Source: Nitrosomonadales bacterium
Lineage (GTDB): Bacteria > Pseudomonadota > Gammaproteobacteria > Burkholderiales > Gallionellaceae
Direction of reading: 5' to 3'
DNA length: 64,000 bases
Assembly: GCA_023259055.1 (NCBI GenBank)
Contig: JAHFQZ010000003.1
Location: 124,001 to 188,000, forward strand
In this document: positions 26,358 to 34,513 of the stretch, in pieces
How positions within the stretch are numbered: the stretch's first letter is position 1
Layout: each line of letters starts with the position of its first letter
Translations under genes and position numbers: made by a program
The notes under the pieces: generated by a model
The model's database searches: none
Told to the model about the DNA's origin: nothing
The model's input: only the letters and a program-made list of their open reading frames with translations

Positions 26358-27311
26358 ATGACAGACCAAAACAACAACTGGGAACGCGGTGTGCTGGAAA
26401 AGCTGGCGATGTCGGCGTTGCAGGAACAACGCCGCGCAAGGCACTGGAGTATTTTTTTCAAGGTGCTGACGTTCGGTTACCTGTTTATTATTTTGTTCAT
26501 CTTCATGGGCTGGATAAACAAAGGTGAGTCTGCGCTGGGCACCGGCAAACATACCGCACTGGTGGATATGTATGGAGTGATTTCATCGGATAGCGCTGCG
26601 AGCGCCGACAATCTGATTCCAAGTTTGCAGGAAGCATTCAAGGACAAGGGCACGCAGGGAGTGATCCTGCGCATCAACAGCCCCGGCGGCAGCCCGGTGC
26701 AGGCGGGGCAGATCAATGACGAGATACGTCGTTTGCGCGCCATGTATCCGGCTATTCCGTTGTATGTGGTGGTCGAGGATATTTGTGCATCGGGCGGTTA
26801 TTACGTGGCTGCTGCTGCGGACAAGATTTTTGTCGACAAGGCCAGTTTGATCGGTTCGATCGGAGTTTTGATGGACGGCTTCGGTTTTACCGGTACGATG
26901 GCGAAGCTCGGTGTGGAGCGCCGCCTGATAACGGCAGGAGCCAATAAGGGGTTTCTCGATCCGTTCTCGCCGAGCGATCAGGCGCAGCAGGTATACGCCA
27001 AGCAGATGATCGCGGAAATTCACCAGCAGTTCATTGATGTGGTGAGGCATGGGCGCGGCAAGCGCCTCAAGGAAACGCCGGATACCTTTAGCGGTCTGAT
27101 ATGGAATGGACAAAAGGGTGTGGAATTGGGTTTGGCGGATGGTTACGGCAGCCTCGAATCGGTGGCGCGCGATGTCATCAAAGCCGAGAAAATCGTGGAC
27201 TTCACTACAAAGGAAAATTTCGCGGACCGTTTGGCAAAACGATTGGGCGCCGGAGTAGCGAGCGCATTGCCGGGCTTTTCCGCGCAGACGAACGGGGTGA
27301 GTTTACGTTGA
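26358..27311 (+). CDS. sppA: Signal peptide peptidase SppA-type S49 serine protease
   Basis: About 317 residues. One N-terminal membrane helix (about 30-52 from MTDQNNN) is followed by the S49 fold: INSPGGSPVQAG, catalytic Ser in ICASGGYYVA, and the Lys region DKASLIGSIGVLMDGFGF. It degrades cleaved signal peptides in the membrane. I chose the ATG at 26358 with AAAGGA 7 nt upstream; an in-frame start at 26328 would overlap the HAD gene. Confidence 0.92.
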   Translation: MTDQNNNWERGVLEKLAMSALQEQRRARHWSIFFKVLTFGYLFIILFIFMGWINKGESALGTGKHTALVDMYGVISSDSAASADNLIPSLQEAFKDKGTQGVILRINSPGGSPVQAGQINDEIRRLRAMYPAIPLYVVVEDICASGGYYVAAAADKIFVDKASLIGSIGVLMDGFGFTGTMAKLGVERRLITAGANKGFLDPFSPSDQAQQVYAKQMIAEIHQQFIDVVRHGRGKRLKETPDTFSGLIWNGQKGVELGLADGYGSLESVARDVIKAEKIVDFTTKENFADRLAKRLGAGVASALPGFSAQTNGVSLR

Positions 27312-27365
27312 TGAGTGTGTGTCAGCCCGAGCTGTTGCTCGGTCCCCTATAACAGCTACCATCTG

Positions 27366-28868
27366 ATGAAGTCTTTCAATCTGTTCAAATATACCTTGCT
27401 GGCGACACTTGCCATCAAGCTTGCTCTTGCTTATGTCCTGCCGATGTCGGGCGATGAAGCTTATTTCATCGTCTGGGCAAAGCATCTGGATTTCGGTTAT
27501 TACGACCACCCGCCCATGGTCGGCTGGATACTGCACTTGCTGCTTTATCTCGGCAGTTCGGAAGTGATTCTGCGTCTGCCAGCTATCCTGCTGACAACGC
27601 TGATCGGTTTGGGCATCTATCAACTGCTTAAGTCGCAAGATGAAACCAGGGCAGCGCTCGTCGCGACACTTTTCCTGGTTGCGCCACTCAATATCTTGAA
27701 TGTGCTGGTCTCGACGGATACTCCGCTCATCCTGTTCGTGTTTTTGTCGGTGGCATCGTTGTTCAAAGCGCAGCATGAACAAAGCAAGCTCTGGTATGCC
27801 TTGTCAGGCGTCTTTCTGGGCATGGCTTTTCTGTCGAAATATTTTGCCGTGCTGCTGATAATCGGATATCTGGCCTATTTTATTTTTTCGAGCAGAAGCA
27901 AAGAAAAGACACATGGGCTGATCCTGCTTCTGCTTGCTGCGCTGCCATTCGCGCTCATCAATCTATATTGGAACTACACCCATTGCTGGGACAACATCCT
28001 GTTCAATCTTTATAACCGGAACGAAGGCGAACAGGCTTCCATCGGCAAGGTCGCCGTTTTTTTCGGTACCCAGATTTATCTGATCACTCCGCCGGCTATT
28101 TATTTCCTGTTCAAGCACCGCGCGGAATTCAGGCAAAAAATCAGACTCGACCACTTCGATTTGTTCGCCTACACATTTCTGCTGCCGATGGCTGTCTTCA
28201 CATTGCTGTCCGTGAAAAATGACATCGGACTTCACTGGGTGCTGGCGTTTTACTCTTTCTTTTATTTGCTGCTTGGCCTGTACCTGACTCGCGAGGAATT
28301 GCTCAAGTTGTTCAAGTTCACGGTCTGGTTCAGCGCCGCGCATCTTGCGGCAATCGTCGTTATCGCCGTTTTGCCGATGGAAACCTGGAAGCAGAACAAG
28401 CTGTATGACGGCATCGTGTTCATGTTCCAGAATGAGGCGATCGTCGAGAAGATCAGGCCCTATGAGCAGCAACAGTTTCTGCTTGCCTCCGATGGCTATA
28501 CACCAGCCGCTATTGTTTCCTACCACTACGGCAAGAATTTTATGGTGTTCGGCAGTGGCTCCCGTTATGCGCGGCAGGACGACATGATCACCGATTACCG
28601 CCAGTTCGACGGGCGCAACATCCTGATCCTGAAAAAATCCGCGCCCGACCTGATGCAATATGTTCCTTATTTCAAGAGCGTGGAAAGCAGGCAGTTCGAA
28701 TTGCGCGGCGTTACTTTTTATTTCGTGCTTGGTTACGGCTTCGATTACGGCAGCTACAAAGAACTTGTGCTTAAGCCGGCGAAGGAAACGTATTACAAAA
28801 TCCCGGCGTTCCTTCCTCACGCACCCTGTTATTTTTGTGAGAAATATTTTCCGGAAGAGGTGCGTTAA
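27366..28868 (+). CDS. GT39/ArnT-PMT-like glycosyltransferase, polytopic membrane protein
   Basis: About 500 residues with around 10-12 membrane helices. The N-terminal periplasmic loop has MSGDEAYFIVWAKHLDFGYYDHPPMVGW, where the Asp-Glu pair after helix 1 is the catalytic hallmark of GT-C/GT39 enzymes that use polyprenyl-phosphate sugars. It heads an operon with DprE1-, DprE2- and UbiA-like genes, which suggests decaprenyl- or undecaprenyl-phospho-arabinose as donor. The acceptor (lipid A, pilin, other glycan) is unknown. Start at ATG 27366, without a strong ribosome binding site. Confidence 0.87.
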   Translation: MKSFNLFKYTLLATLAIKLALAYVLPMSGDEAYFIVWAKHLDFGYYDHPPMVGWILHLLLYLGSSEVILRLPAILLTTLIGLGIYQLLKSQDETRAALVATLFLVAPLNILNVLVSTDTPLILFVFLSVASLFKAQHEQSKLWYALSGVFLGMAFLSKYFAVLLIIGYLAYFIFSSRSKEKTHGLILLLLAALPFALINLYWNYTHCWDNILFNLYNRNEGEQASIGKVAVFFGTQIYLITPPAIYFLFKHRAEFRQKIRLDHFDLFAYTFLLPMAVFTLLSVKNDIGLHWVLAFYSFFYLLLGLYLTREELLKLFKFTVWFSAAHLAAIVVIAVLPMETWKQNKLYDGIVFMFQNEAIVEKIRPYEQQQFLLASDGYTPAAIVSYHYGKNFMVFGSGSRYARQDDMITDYRQFDGRNILILKKSAPDLMQYVPYFKSVESRQFELRGVTFYFVLGYGFDYGSYKELVLKPAKETYYKIPAFLPHAPCYFCEKYFPEEVR

Positions 28869-30224
28869 ATGGCTACGCTAGTCAAGGCTATCTCCGGTTG
28901 GGGGCGTTACCCGCTGCAAACCTGCGAACTGGAGCGCCCGGAACGTTATGCCGATCTTCTTTCCGATGCGGACAGCCTGATTGCGCGCGGTCAGGGGCGC
29001 AGCTATGGCGATGCGGCGCTGAACGAGAATCGGCGGGTGCTGCTGACGGAACGGGTTAACCGTCTGCTGGAATTCGACATTGAGAAGGGCGTCCTGCGCG
29101 CCGAGGCTGGAGCGACGCTGGCTGAAATCCTGGAGGTGATCGTGCCAAAGGGCTGGTTCCTGCCAGTTACGCCGGGCACAAAATTCGTTTCACTGGGCGG
29201 CTGCGTGGCGGCGGATGTGCATGGCAAGAATCACCACAATGACGGCTCCTTCGGCGATCACGTTATAGCCATTGAGCTGATCCTTGCCGATGGCAGCCGC
29301 GTAGCGTGTTCTGCTTCTGAAAATGCTGAGCTCTTCTGGGCCACCGTGGGTGGCATGGGGCTGACCGGCATCATCGGCGAAGTGAAGTTAAAGCTTATTC
29401 CAATACAAAGCTCACACATGATGGTGCAGCATCATGCCGCCGCTAATCTGGAACAGCTTTTCCAGCTTCTGCAAAATCCGGCCATGGATGACCGCTACAC
29501 TGTTGCCTGGATCGACAGCTTGGCAACCGGTAAAAATCTGGGGCGTGGTATCGCGATGTGCGGCCATCATGCGGCCGTGGATGAGCTACCTGCCGGTTTT
29601 GGCAATGCGCTGGCCACCAAGCCGGAACGCAGCCGCACGATGCCGTTCGATCTTCCGGGCTGGGCGCTGAACACATTGAGCATCGGCGCATTCAACGCGC
29701 TCTTTTACCGGCGCGAAGGCAATAAACAGCAACCATTCCTGACCGGTTACGATCCGTATTTTTATCCGCTGGATGCGATCGGACACTGGAACCGGCTGTA
29801 CGGCAAACGCGGTTTCGTGCAATACCAGTGCGTGATCCCGGACGGTGTAGCATTCGACGGAATCAGGGCATTGCTGCAGGAGCTGTCCGGCAGCCGCCGT
29901 CCTTCTTTCCTTGCAGTGCTGAAGCGTTTTGGCGCGCAGGGCAGGGGGCTGCTGTCCTTCCCGATGGCGGGTTATACCTTGGCGCTGGATTTACCGATCC
30001 GAGACGAGGGTTTGTTCGCGTTGCTGAACAAGCTGGATGAGATCGTTTTACGGCACGGCGGACGTGTGTATCTCGCCAAGGACGCGCGACTTTCCGCTGA
30101 CTCGTTCCGCGCGATGTATCCGCGTTATGGCGAATGGCTGAAGATCAAGAATGCGGTCGATCCGCAGAATCGTTTCAGTTCCAGTTTGGCGCGCCGCCTT
30201 CAAATAGGGGAGGGCACACTATGA
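28869..30224 (+). CDS. DprE1-like FAD-dependent decaprenylphosphoryl-ribose 2'-oxidase
   Basis: 451 residues of the VAO/FAD-binding type. GRSYGDAA and GGCVAADVHGKNHHNDGSFGDH match the FAD-binding core of mycobacterial DprE1, and the C-terminal part aligns with its substrate domain (RGFVQYQ, AKDARLSADSF). The position equivalent to the benzothiazinone-target Cys387 appears to be Ala (GYTLALDLPI against a family GWNICVDFPI). With the SDR gene it overlaps by 4 nt, it would epimerise polyprenylphosphoryl-ribose to arabinose through a 2'-keto intermediate. Confidence 0.85.
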   Translation: MATLVKAISGWGRYPLQTCELERPERYADLLSDADSLIARGQGRSYGDAALNENRRVLLTERVNRLLEFDIEKGVLRAEAGATLAEILEVIVPKGWFLPVTPGTKFVSLGGCVAADVHGKNHHNDGSFGDHVIAIELILADGSRVACSASENAELFWATVGGMGLTGIIGEVKLKLIPIQSSHMMVQHHAAANLEQLFQLLQNPAMDDRYTVAWIDSLATGKNLGRGIAMCGHHAAVDELPAGFGNALATKPERSRTMPFDLPGWALNTLSIGAFNALFYRREGNKQQPFLTGYDPYFYPLDAIGHWNRLYGKRGFVQYQCVIPDGVAFDGIRALLQELSGSRRPSFLAVLKRFGAQGRGLLSFPMAGYTLALDLPIRDEGLFALLNKLDEIVLRHGGRVYLAKDARLSADSFRAMYPRYGEWLKIKNAVDPQNRFSSSLARRLQIGEGTL

Positions 30225-30958
30225 GTGAAGCAGTATTGATCCTCGGCGCCACTTCCGCGATTGCTAGTGCCACCGCTGCCGCCTTTGCCGCGCGCGGCGC
30301 AGCCCTGTACCTGGCGTCGCGTGACATCGGAGAATTGGCGCGCATCGCTGCCGACTTGCGCATTCGCTACAACGTGGAGGTTCATCATGGTTTGTTTGAT
30401 GCAGAAGCGACCGAATCCCATGAGGCGTTTTTTCAAGCCGTGATCGAAGCAATGCCGAATCTTTCCGGCGTGGTACTGGCTTTCGGCTACCTCGGCGACC
30501 AGCAGGCGGCGCGCGATTTCAACGTGGGAGCAAAAATTATTGCCAGCAACTTTACCGGGGCGGCCTCCATCCTGAGCCACTGCGCCAATTATTTCGAGCC
30601 GCTGAAACGCGGCTTCATCATCGGCATTTCTTCGGTAGCCGGAGATCGGGGCAGACAGAGCAACTATGTGTATGGCGCAGCAAAAGGCGCGCTCAGCCTG
30701 TACCTGCAAGGGCTGCGCAACCGCTTGTTTGCCAGCGGCGTGCGGGTCATCACCGTCAAGCCGGGGTTCGTGGATACCGCGATGACGTTCGGATTGCCCG
30801 GACTGTTTCTGGTCGCTTCCCCGCAAGCTGTCGGCGAGCGCATAGTGCGCACCCTGGAAAAATCGGCGGATGTGGTTTACCTGCCATGGTTCTGGCGTTA
30901 CATCATGCTGATCATCCAGCATATCCCGGAACCGATATTCAAGCGGCTGAAATTGTGA
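30221..30958 (+). CDS. DprE2-like short-chain dehydrogenase
   Basis: About 245 residues. An SDR Rossmann motif (ILGATSAIASATAAAFAARGA), the catalytic Ser in ISSVAGDRGR and YVYGAAKGALSLY (YxxxK) are all visible. The C-terminus ends with a hydrophobic helix (YIMLIIQHI), consistent with membrane association. Expected to reduce the 2'-keto intermediate made by the DprE1-like partner. Its ATG overlaps the previous stop as ATGA. Confidence 0.87.
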   Translation: MSEAVLILGATSAIASATAAAFAARGAALYLASRDIGELARIAADLRIRYNVEVHHGLFDAEATESHEAFFQAVIEAMPNLSGVVLAFGYLGDQQAARDFNVGAKIIASNFTGAASILSHCANYFEPLKRGFIIGISSVAGDRGRQSNYVYGAAKGALSLYLQGLRNRLFASGVRVITVKPGFVDTAMTFGLPGLFLVASPQAVGERIVRTLEKSADVVYLPWFWRYIMLIIQHIPEPIFKRLKL

Positions 30959-31593
30959 GCGTGGAGGCAAGCAAGCCGGTTGTGGCGGCATTCGATTTCG
31001 ACGGCACGCTGACGCGGCGCGACACGCTGCTGCCATTTCTGCTGCATGCGCTCGGCACGGCGGCGGTTATGCGCCATGCGCTCGTTCTGTCTCCGACGCT
31101 GGCGGGTTACGCCCTGGGTCTGATCCGCAATGATGTCGCGAAAGAACGGGTGTTTGCCCAGACCATTTCCGGCACCGGTATTGATGTGCTGCGCGACAAG
31201 GCGGCGGAGTTTGCCGAGCACAAACTGCCGGGGCTGGTCCGCCCCGAAGCGCTTCGCCGTTTCGACTGGCACAGGAAGCAGGGACACCGCTGCGTCGTGA
31301 TCAGCGCATCGCTGGAACTCTACGTCAAACCATGGGCACTGAAGACGGGATTCGATGACGTAATGGCATCGCGTCTCGAAACGCGTGAGGATGGCACTAT
31401 TACCGGAAATCTTTCGGGAGGAAATTGTTTCGGCATCGAGAAAGTCAGACGGCTTGAAGCATTGCTGGGTGCAAGGAGTGGTTATACCCTATATGCTTAC
31501 GGCGACAGCCGGGGCGACAGGGAGTTGCTGTCCGCTGCCGACCATGCATATTATCGGCGAATGCCGGGTGAGGGACATGAAAACTCTATTTGA
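30955..31593 (+). CDS. HAD-IB phosphatase, probably decaprenylphosphoryl-5-phosphoribose phosphatase
   Basis: 212 residues starting with GTG overlapping the SDR stop (GTGA). Motif I is AAFDFDGTLTRRDTL, motif II VISASLELY, and motif IV YGDSRGDREL. It belongs to the SerB-like HAD-IB group. Placed between the SDR and the UbiA gene, it would remove the 5-phosphate after phosphoribose transfer, a step assigned to a different phosphatase family in mycobacteria. Assignment of substrate is by context only. Confidence 0.82.
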   Translation: MSVEASKPVVAAFDFDGTLTRRDTLLPFLLHALGTAAVMRHALVLSPTLAGYALGLIRNDVAKERVFAQTISGTGIDVLRDKAAEFAEHKLPGLVRPEALRRFDWHRKQGHRCVVISASLELYVKPWALKTGFDDVMASRLETREDGTITGNLSGGNCFGIEKVRRLEALLGARSGYTLYAYGDSRGDRELLSAADHAYYRRMPGEGHENSI

Positions 31594-32449
31594 ATTGCTG
31601 CGCCTGATGCGTCCCTACCAGTGGGTGAAGAACACTTTTGTGTTTATCGGCCTATTGTTCGGTCATGCCTGGCAGGATACCCATCTGGTGATGCAGGTAG
31701 TGATCGCCTTCGTCGCGTTTTGTCTTGTATCCAGCGCGGTCTACACCATCAACGATGTCGTCGACCTGGAACAGGACCGCCGCCATCCCAAGAAATCCCG
31801 GCGGCCGTTGCCATCGGGAAGCGTATCCATTTCCTCGGCAATCATGCTTGCCGCGCTGCTGGGGGTGCTGGGTTTCGGATTTGCTTATTTTTCTTCGCCG
31901 GCAGTGCTTGTCATTCTGGCCGGATATGCGCTGATGAATATTGCCTATTCTTTCCGGCTCAAGCACGTGGTGATTCTGGATGTTTTTATTATTGCCACCG
32001 GCTTCATGTTGCGCATACTCGCCGGCACATTGGGGGTAGGCATTCCGCCCTCGCAATGGCTGCTGCTGTGCGGTTTGATGGTGACGCTGTTCCTGGGCTT
32101 CACCAAACGGCGTGCGGAAATCATCGCGCTGACCGAAGACAAGACCTCGCATCGCAAGGTGCTGGAACATTACAGCCCGGTGCTGCTGGACAAGATGATC
32201 GGCATCACTGCCGCCGGCCTGATCATGAGCTACAGCCTTTACACGATGAACCCCGACACGATACGCATCCATAACACGCCCAACCTGATTTATACCGTGC
32301 CGTTCGTGATGTACGGCGTGTTTCGCTATATCTATTTGCTGCACCACCAGAGCCGGGGAGGCGATCCGTCGCACGATCTGGTGCGTGACCATCACCTGCT
32401 GATTGTGGTCGGCGGGTGGCTGGCCGCGACGATCTGGCTGATCGCCTGA
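31577..32449 (+). CDS. UbiA-family decaprenyl-phosphate phosphoribosyltransferase
   Basis: 290 residues with eight to nine membrane helices. The first UbiA aspartate motif is NDVVDLEQDRRHP; the second conserved region is FTKRRAEI. It starts MKTLFELLRLMRPYQWVKNTFVF, as in the Rv3806c/DPPR-synthase branch rather than ubiquinone or heme O synthesis. It would transfer ribose-5-phosphate from PRPP to a polyprenyl phosphate, the committed step of the pathway. The ATG at 31577 with GAGGG upstream overlaps the HAD gene by 17 nt. Confidence 0.87.
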   Translation: MKTLFELLRLMRPYQWVKNTFVFIGLLFGHAWQDTHLVMQVVIAFVAFCLVSSAVYTINDVVDLEQDRRHPKKSRRPLPSGSVSISSAIMLAALLGVLGFGFAYFSSPAVLVILAGYALMNIAYSFRLKHVVILDVFIIATGFMLRILAGTLGVGIPPSQWLLLCGLMVTLFLGFTKRRAEIIALTEDKTSHRKVLEHYSPVLLDKMIGITAAGLIMSYSLYTMNPDTIRIHNTPNLIYTVPFVMYGVFRYIYLLHHQSRGGDPSHDLVRDHHLLIVVGGWLAATIWLIA

Positions 32450-32510
32450 TTCCATCTCTATTTCATCGGTGAAACTGTGTTGGCTTCCTCGCTCACTCCT
32501 GATGAAACAA

Positions 32511-32560
32511 CTAGCCATTCGACTAGGCTATCAAAATACGATAGCCAAGTCGCTGGTTAT
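32511..32560 (+). repeat. Three-tier hairpin repeat, copy A
   Basis: Outer stem TAGCCA/TGGTTA, spacers TTC and GC, middle stem GACT/AGTC, inner stem GGCTATC/GATAGCC, loop AAAATAC. It lies between the UbiA gene and the YbhN-like gene. Compared with copy B only the third inner pair from the loop changes (A-T versus G-C), keeping pairing. Confidence 0.85.
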
Positions 32561-32637
32561 AGCCGTGCTACATGTACTGTCAGCGTCGCTCGCTTGTCGC
32601 CGCCTTGTTTGACCTTCGAAATAAAAATGGAATAAAC

Positions 32638-33612
32638 ATGGCTGAATCCCGTTCGCGTCCCACCCTGAGCGGTTGGCGTTTCCGTGCGCTGTTGCTGATC
32701 GTGCTGCTGAGCGCGGCCGGCTATCTGGTGTTTTCGATATGGGGTGGCTGGCAGGAAGTGGTGGCCGCGATTGCCCGCGTCGGTATTATCGGCATTGCCA
32801 TTGCGCTTTCGCTCTCGCTGGTAAATTACGGCGTTCGTTTTGTGCGCTGGCAGAAATTCCTTGCACTGCTCGGCCATCGGGTGCATGCCCCGGAAAGCCT
32901 GCGCATCTACATTGCGGGATTCGGCCTGACGATCCTTCCCGGTAAGGCAGGCGAGACGATACGCAGCGTATTTCTCAAACATCATGGCGTTCCCTATCCG
33001 CAAAGCCTGGCAGCCTTTTTCTCGGAACAGTTATCCAACCTGATCAGCATGCTGCTGCTGACCAGCATCGGCCTGTGGGTCTATCCTCCGGCCAAACCGC
33101 TGGCGCTGATTCTTGCCGTATTGATCCTGGCCGGACTGGTGATCCTGCAACAAACCAGATGGCTGCAAAGGCTCAAGACCATCGCGCATGACAAGCTGCC
33201 TGCGCGTCCGACACATTTCGTCACCTCTGCCGTTGAAATCGTGCTGCACTCGGGACGCTGTTTCAGCCTGCCGATGCTGCTGTATGGCATCGCACTCGGA
33301 TTGATCGCCTGGGGCGCGGAGGGAATGGCTTTCTACTACATCATGCATGTCCTCGGCAGCAATATTTCGCTGCAAACCGCGCTGTTCATTTACTCTTTCT
33401 CGATGCTGGTCGGCGCGCTCAGCTTCCTGCCCGGCGGTCTGGGTGGAACAGAAGCCACGATGGTGGCGCTGTTGATGCTCAACAGCATCGGTCAGCCCGA
33501 GGCTGTAGCTGCGACCGTGCTGATTCGGCTGGCCACATTATGGTTTGCCGTCGGGTTGGGAATCATTGCGCTTACGCTGCCAGAGCGGATAAAACAAGCC
33601 GACTATTCGTAG
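32638..33612 (+). CDS. YbhN/AglD-type membrane protein (LPG synthase transmembrane-domain family)
   Basis: About 324 residues with around eight membrane helices. It has GLTILPGKAGETIRSVFLKHHGVPYPQSLAAFFSEQL and SFLPGGLGGTEATMVALLML, both signatures of the lysylphosphatidylglycerol-synthase TM family, without the catalytic domain. Members are linked to lipid or polyprenyl-sugar flipping. Following the arabinose operon on the same strand, it may flip the lipid-linked sugar to the periplasm; this is inference. The ATG at 32638 gives MAESRSRP. Confidence 0.82.
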   Translation: MAESRSRPTLSGWRFRALLLIVLLSAAGYLVFSIWGGWQEVVAAIARVGIIGIAIALSLSLVNYGVRFVRWQKFLALLGHRVHAPESLRIYIAGFGLTILPGKAGETIRSVFLKHHGVPYPQSLAAFFSEQLSNLISMLLLTSIGLWVYPPAKPLALILAVLILAGLVILQQTRWLQRLKTIAHDKLPARPTHFVTSAVEIVLHSGRCFSLPMLLYGIALGLIAWGAEGMAFYYIMHVLGSNISLQTALFIYSFSMLVGALSFLPGGLGGTEATMVALLMLNSIGQPEAVAATVLIRLATLWFAVGLGIIALTLPERIKQADYS

Positions 33613-33743
33613 GGTGGGCAGACAGGGTTCTCGTCTGATGTAGCCACTAGCCATTCGACTAGGCTGTCAAAAGACGACAGCCAAGTCGCTGGTTATGCCC
33701 ACGCGGTTTGGTATCCGCGTGGGCACAAAATCGTGCCCACCCT
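33611..33743. repeat. Inverted repeat (AGGGTGGGCA ... TGCCCACCCT) containing a nested hairpin repeat
   Basis: 10-bp perfect outer arms at 33611-33620 and 33734-33743. Inside the right part is a second perfect hairpin, GCCCACGCGG/CCGCGTGGGC (33697-33724). Between the arms lies copy B of the three-tier repeat. The region separates the convergent YbhN-like and tesA genes. Confidence 0.8.
33647..33696 (+). repeat. Three-tier hairpin repeat, copy B
   Basis: Outer stem TAGCCA/TGGTTA, spacers TTC and GC, middle GACT/AGTC, inner GGCTGTC/GACAGCC, loop AAAAGAC. It sits inside the inverted repeat 33611-33743. Confidence 0.85.
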
Positions 33744-33754
33744 CCTTGGTTTGG

Positions 33755-34372
33755 CTACAACAGAGGTTCCAATTTCTGCATTACGTTCTGCATAATGCGC
33801 GGCTGCCCTTGTGCGGTGGGATGCAGGTTGTCGGCCTGAAACTCTTCTGGTGCAACACCTTCCAGCAGGAACGGCAGCAGCCCGACATGGTGTTTTGACG
33901 CCAGCCTTGAATATATGTTCTCGAATTCCGTGATGTAAGGCTTACCGTAGTTCGGCGGCAGTTTCATGCCGATCAGTAGCACCTTGGCGCGGGAGCGCTT
34001 TGCCTGTTTGACGATCTCGCCGAGATTGGCTTCGATGTCCGCAGTCTTGTAACCGCGCAGCCCGTCGTTCGCGCCCAGTTCCACGATCACAATTGCCGGG
34101 CGATGTTGCTGCAAGGCTTTGTCGATGCGTTGCAGCCCGCCAAAAGCGGTCTCGCCGCTGATGCTCGCGTTCACGATGTCGAATCCGGGATGGGTATGCT
34201 CAAGCTCCAGTTGCATCAGATGCACCCAACTTTTTTCTGCTGCAATGCCGTATCCGGCTGATAAACTGTCGCCGAATACCAGGATGTTTTTTGCGGCATA
34301 AGCGGTGCAGGGCAGCCACAGTGCGCTGACCAATAAAATAACTTTCAGAACCGGCAAGGAAAAATTCTTCAT
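33755..34372 (-). CDS. tesA: Arylesterase/thioesterase I/lysophospholipase (TesA, GDSL)
   Basis: 205 residues. The signal peptide (1-26) is followed by block I FGDSLSAGYG (Ser36), block III GANDGLRG and block V DNLHPTAQGQ. A periplasmic multi-specific esterase. In many Proteobacteria tesA is divergent from ybbAP, as here. Its start codon touches the first base of a MITE-like element, whose terminal AGAGG (minus strand, 34378-34382) lies 5 nt upstream and can serve as ribosome binding site. Confidence 0.93.
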   Translation of the reverse strand: MKNFSLPVLKVILLVSALWLPCTAYAAKNILVFGDSLSAGYGIAAEKSWVHLMQLELEHTHPGFDIVNASISGETAFGGLQRIDKALQQHRPAIVIVELGANDGLRGYKTADIEANLGEIVKQAKRSRAKVLLIGMKLPPNYGKPYITEFENIYSRLASKHHVGLLPFLLEGVAPEEFQADNLHPTAQGQPRIMQNVMQKLEPLL

Positions 34373-34513
34373 GGGTGCCTCTAGAAATTCAGAGTTCGCT
34401 CAAATGCAAGGCGCGGGAAAAATTTCGCAGCGCCGCATATGTATGATATGTAAGCAAGAAATTTTTCCCGCAACGCAGCAGTTGAGATGAAATCTGGATT
34501 TATAGGGGTGCCC
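34373..34513. mobile_element. MITE-like palindromic element, copy 1, filling the tesA-ybbA intergenic region
   Basis: 141 bp, with terminal inverted repeats GGGTGCCTCTA... and ...TATAGGGGTGCCC and an overall near-palindromic body (GGGAAAAATTTC and GAAATTTTTCCC arms around CATATG). A second copy in inverted orientation is at 42374-42515. It has no coding capacity. It runs exactly from the base after the tesA ATG to the base before the ybbA ATG. Confidence 0.82.
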
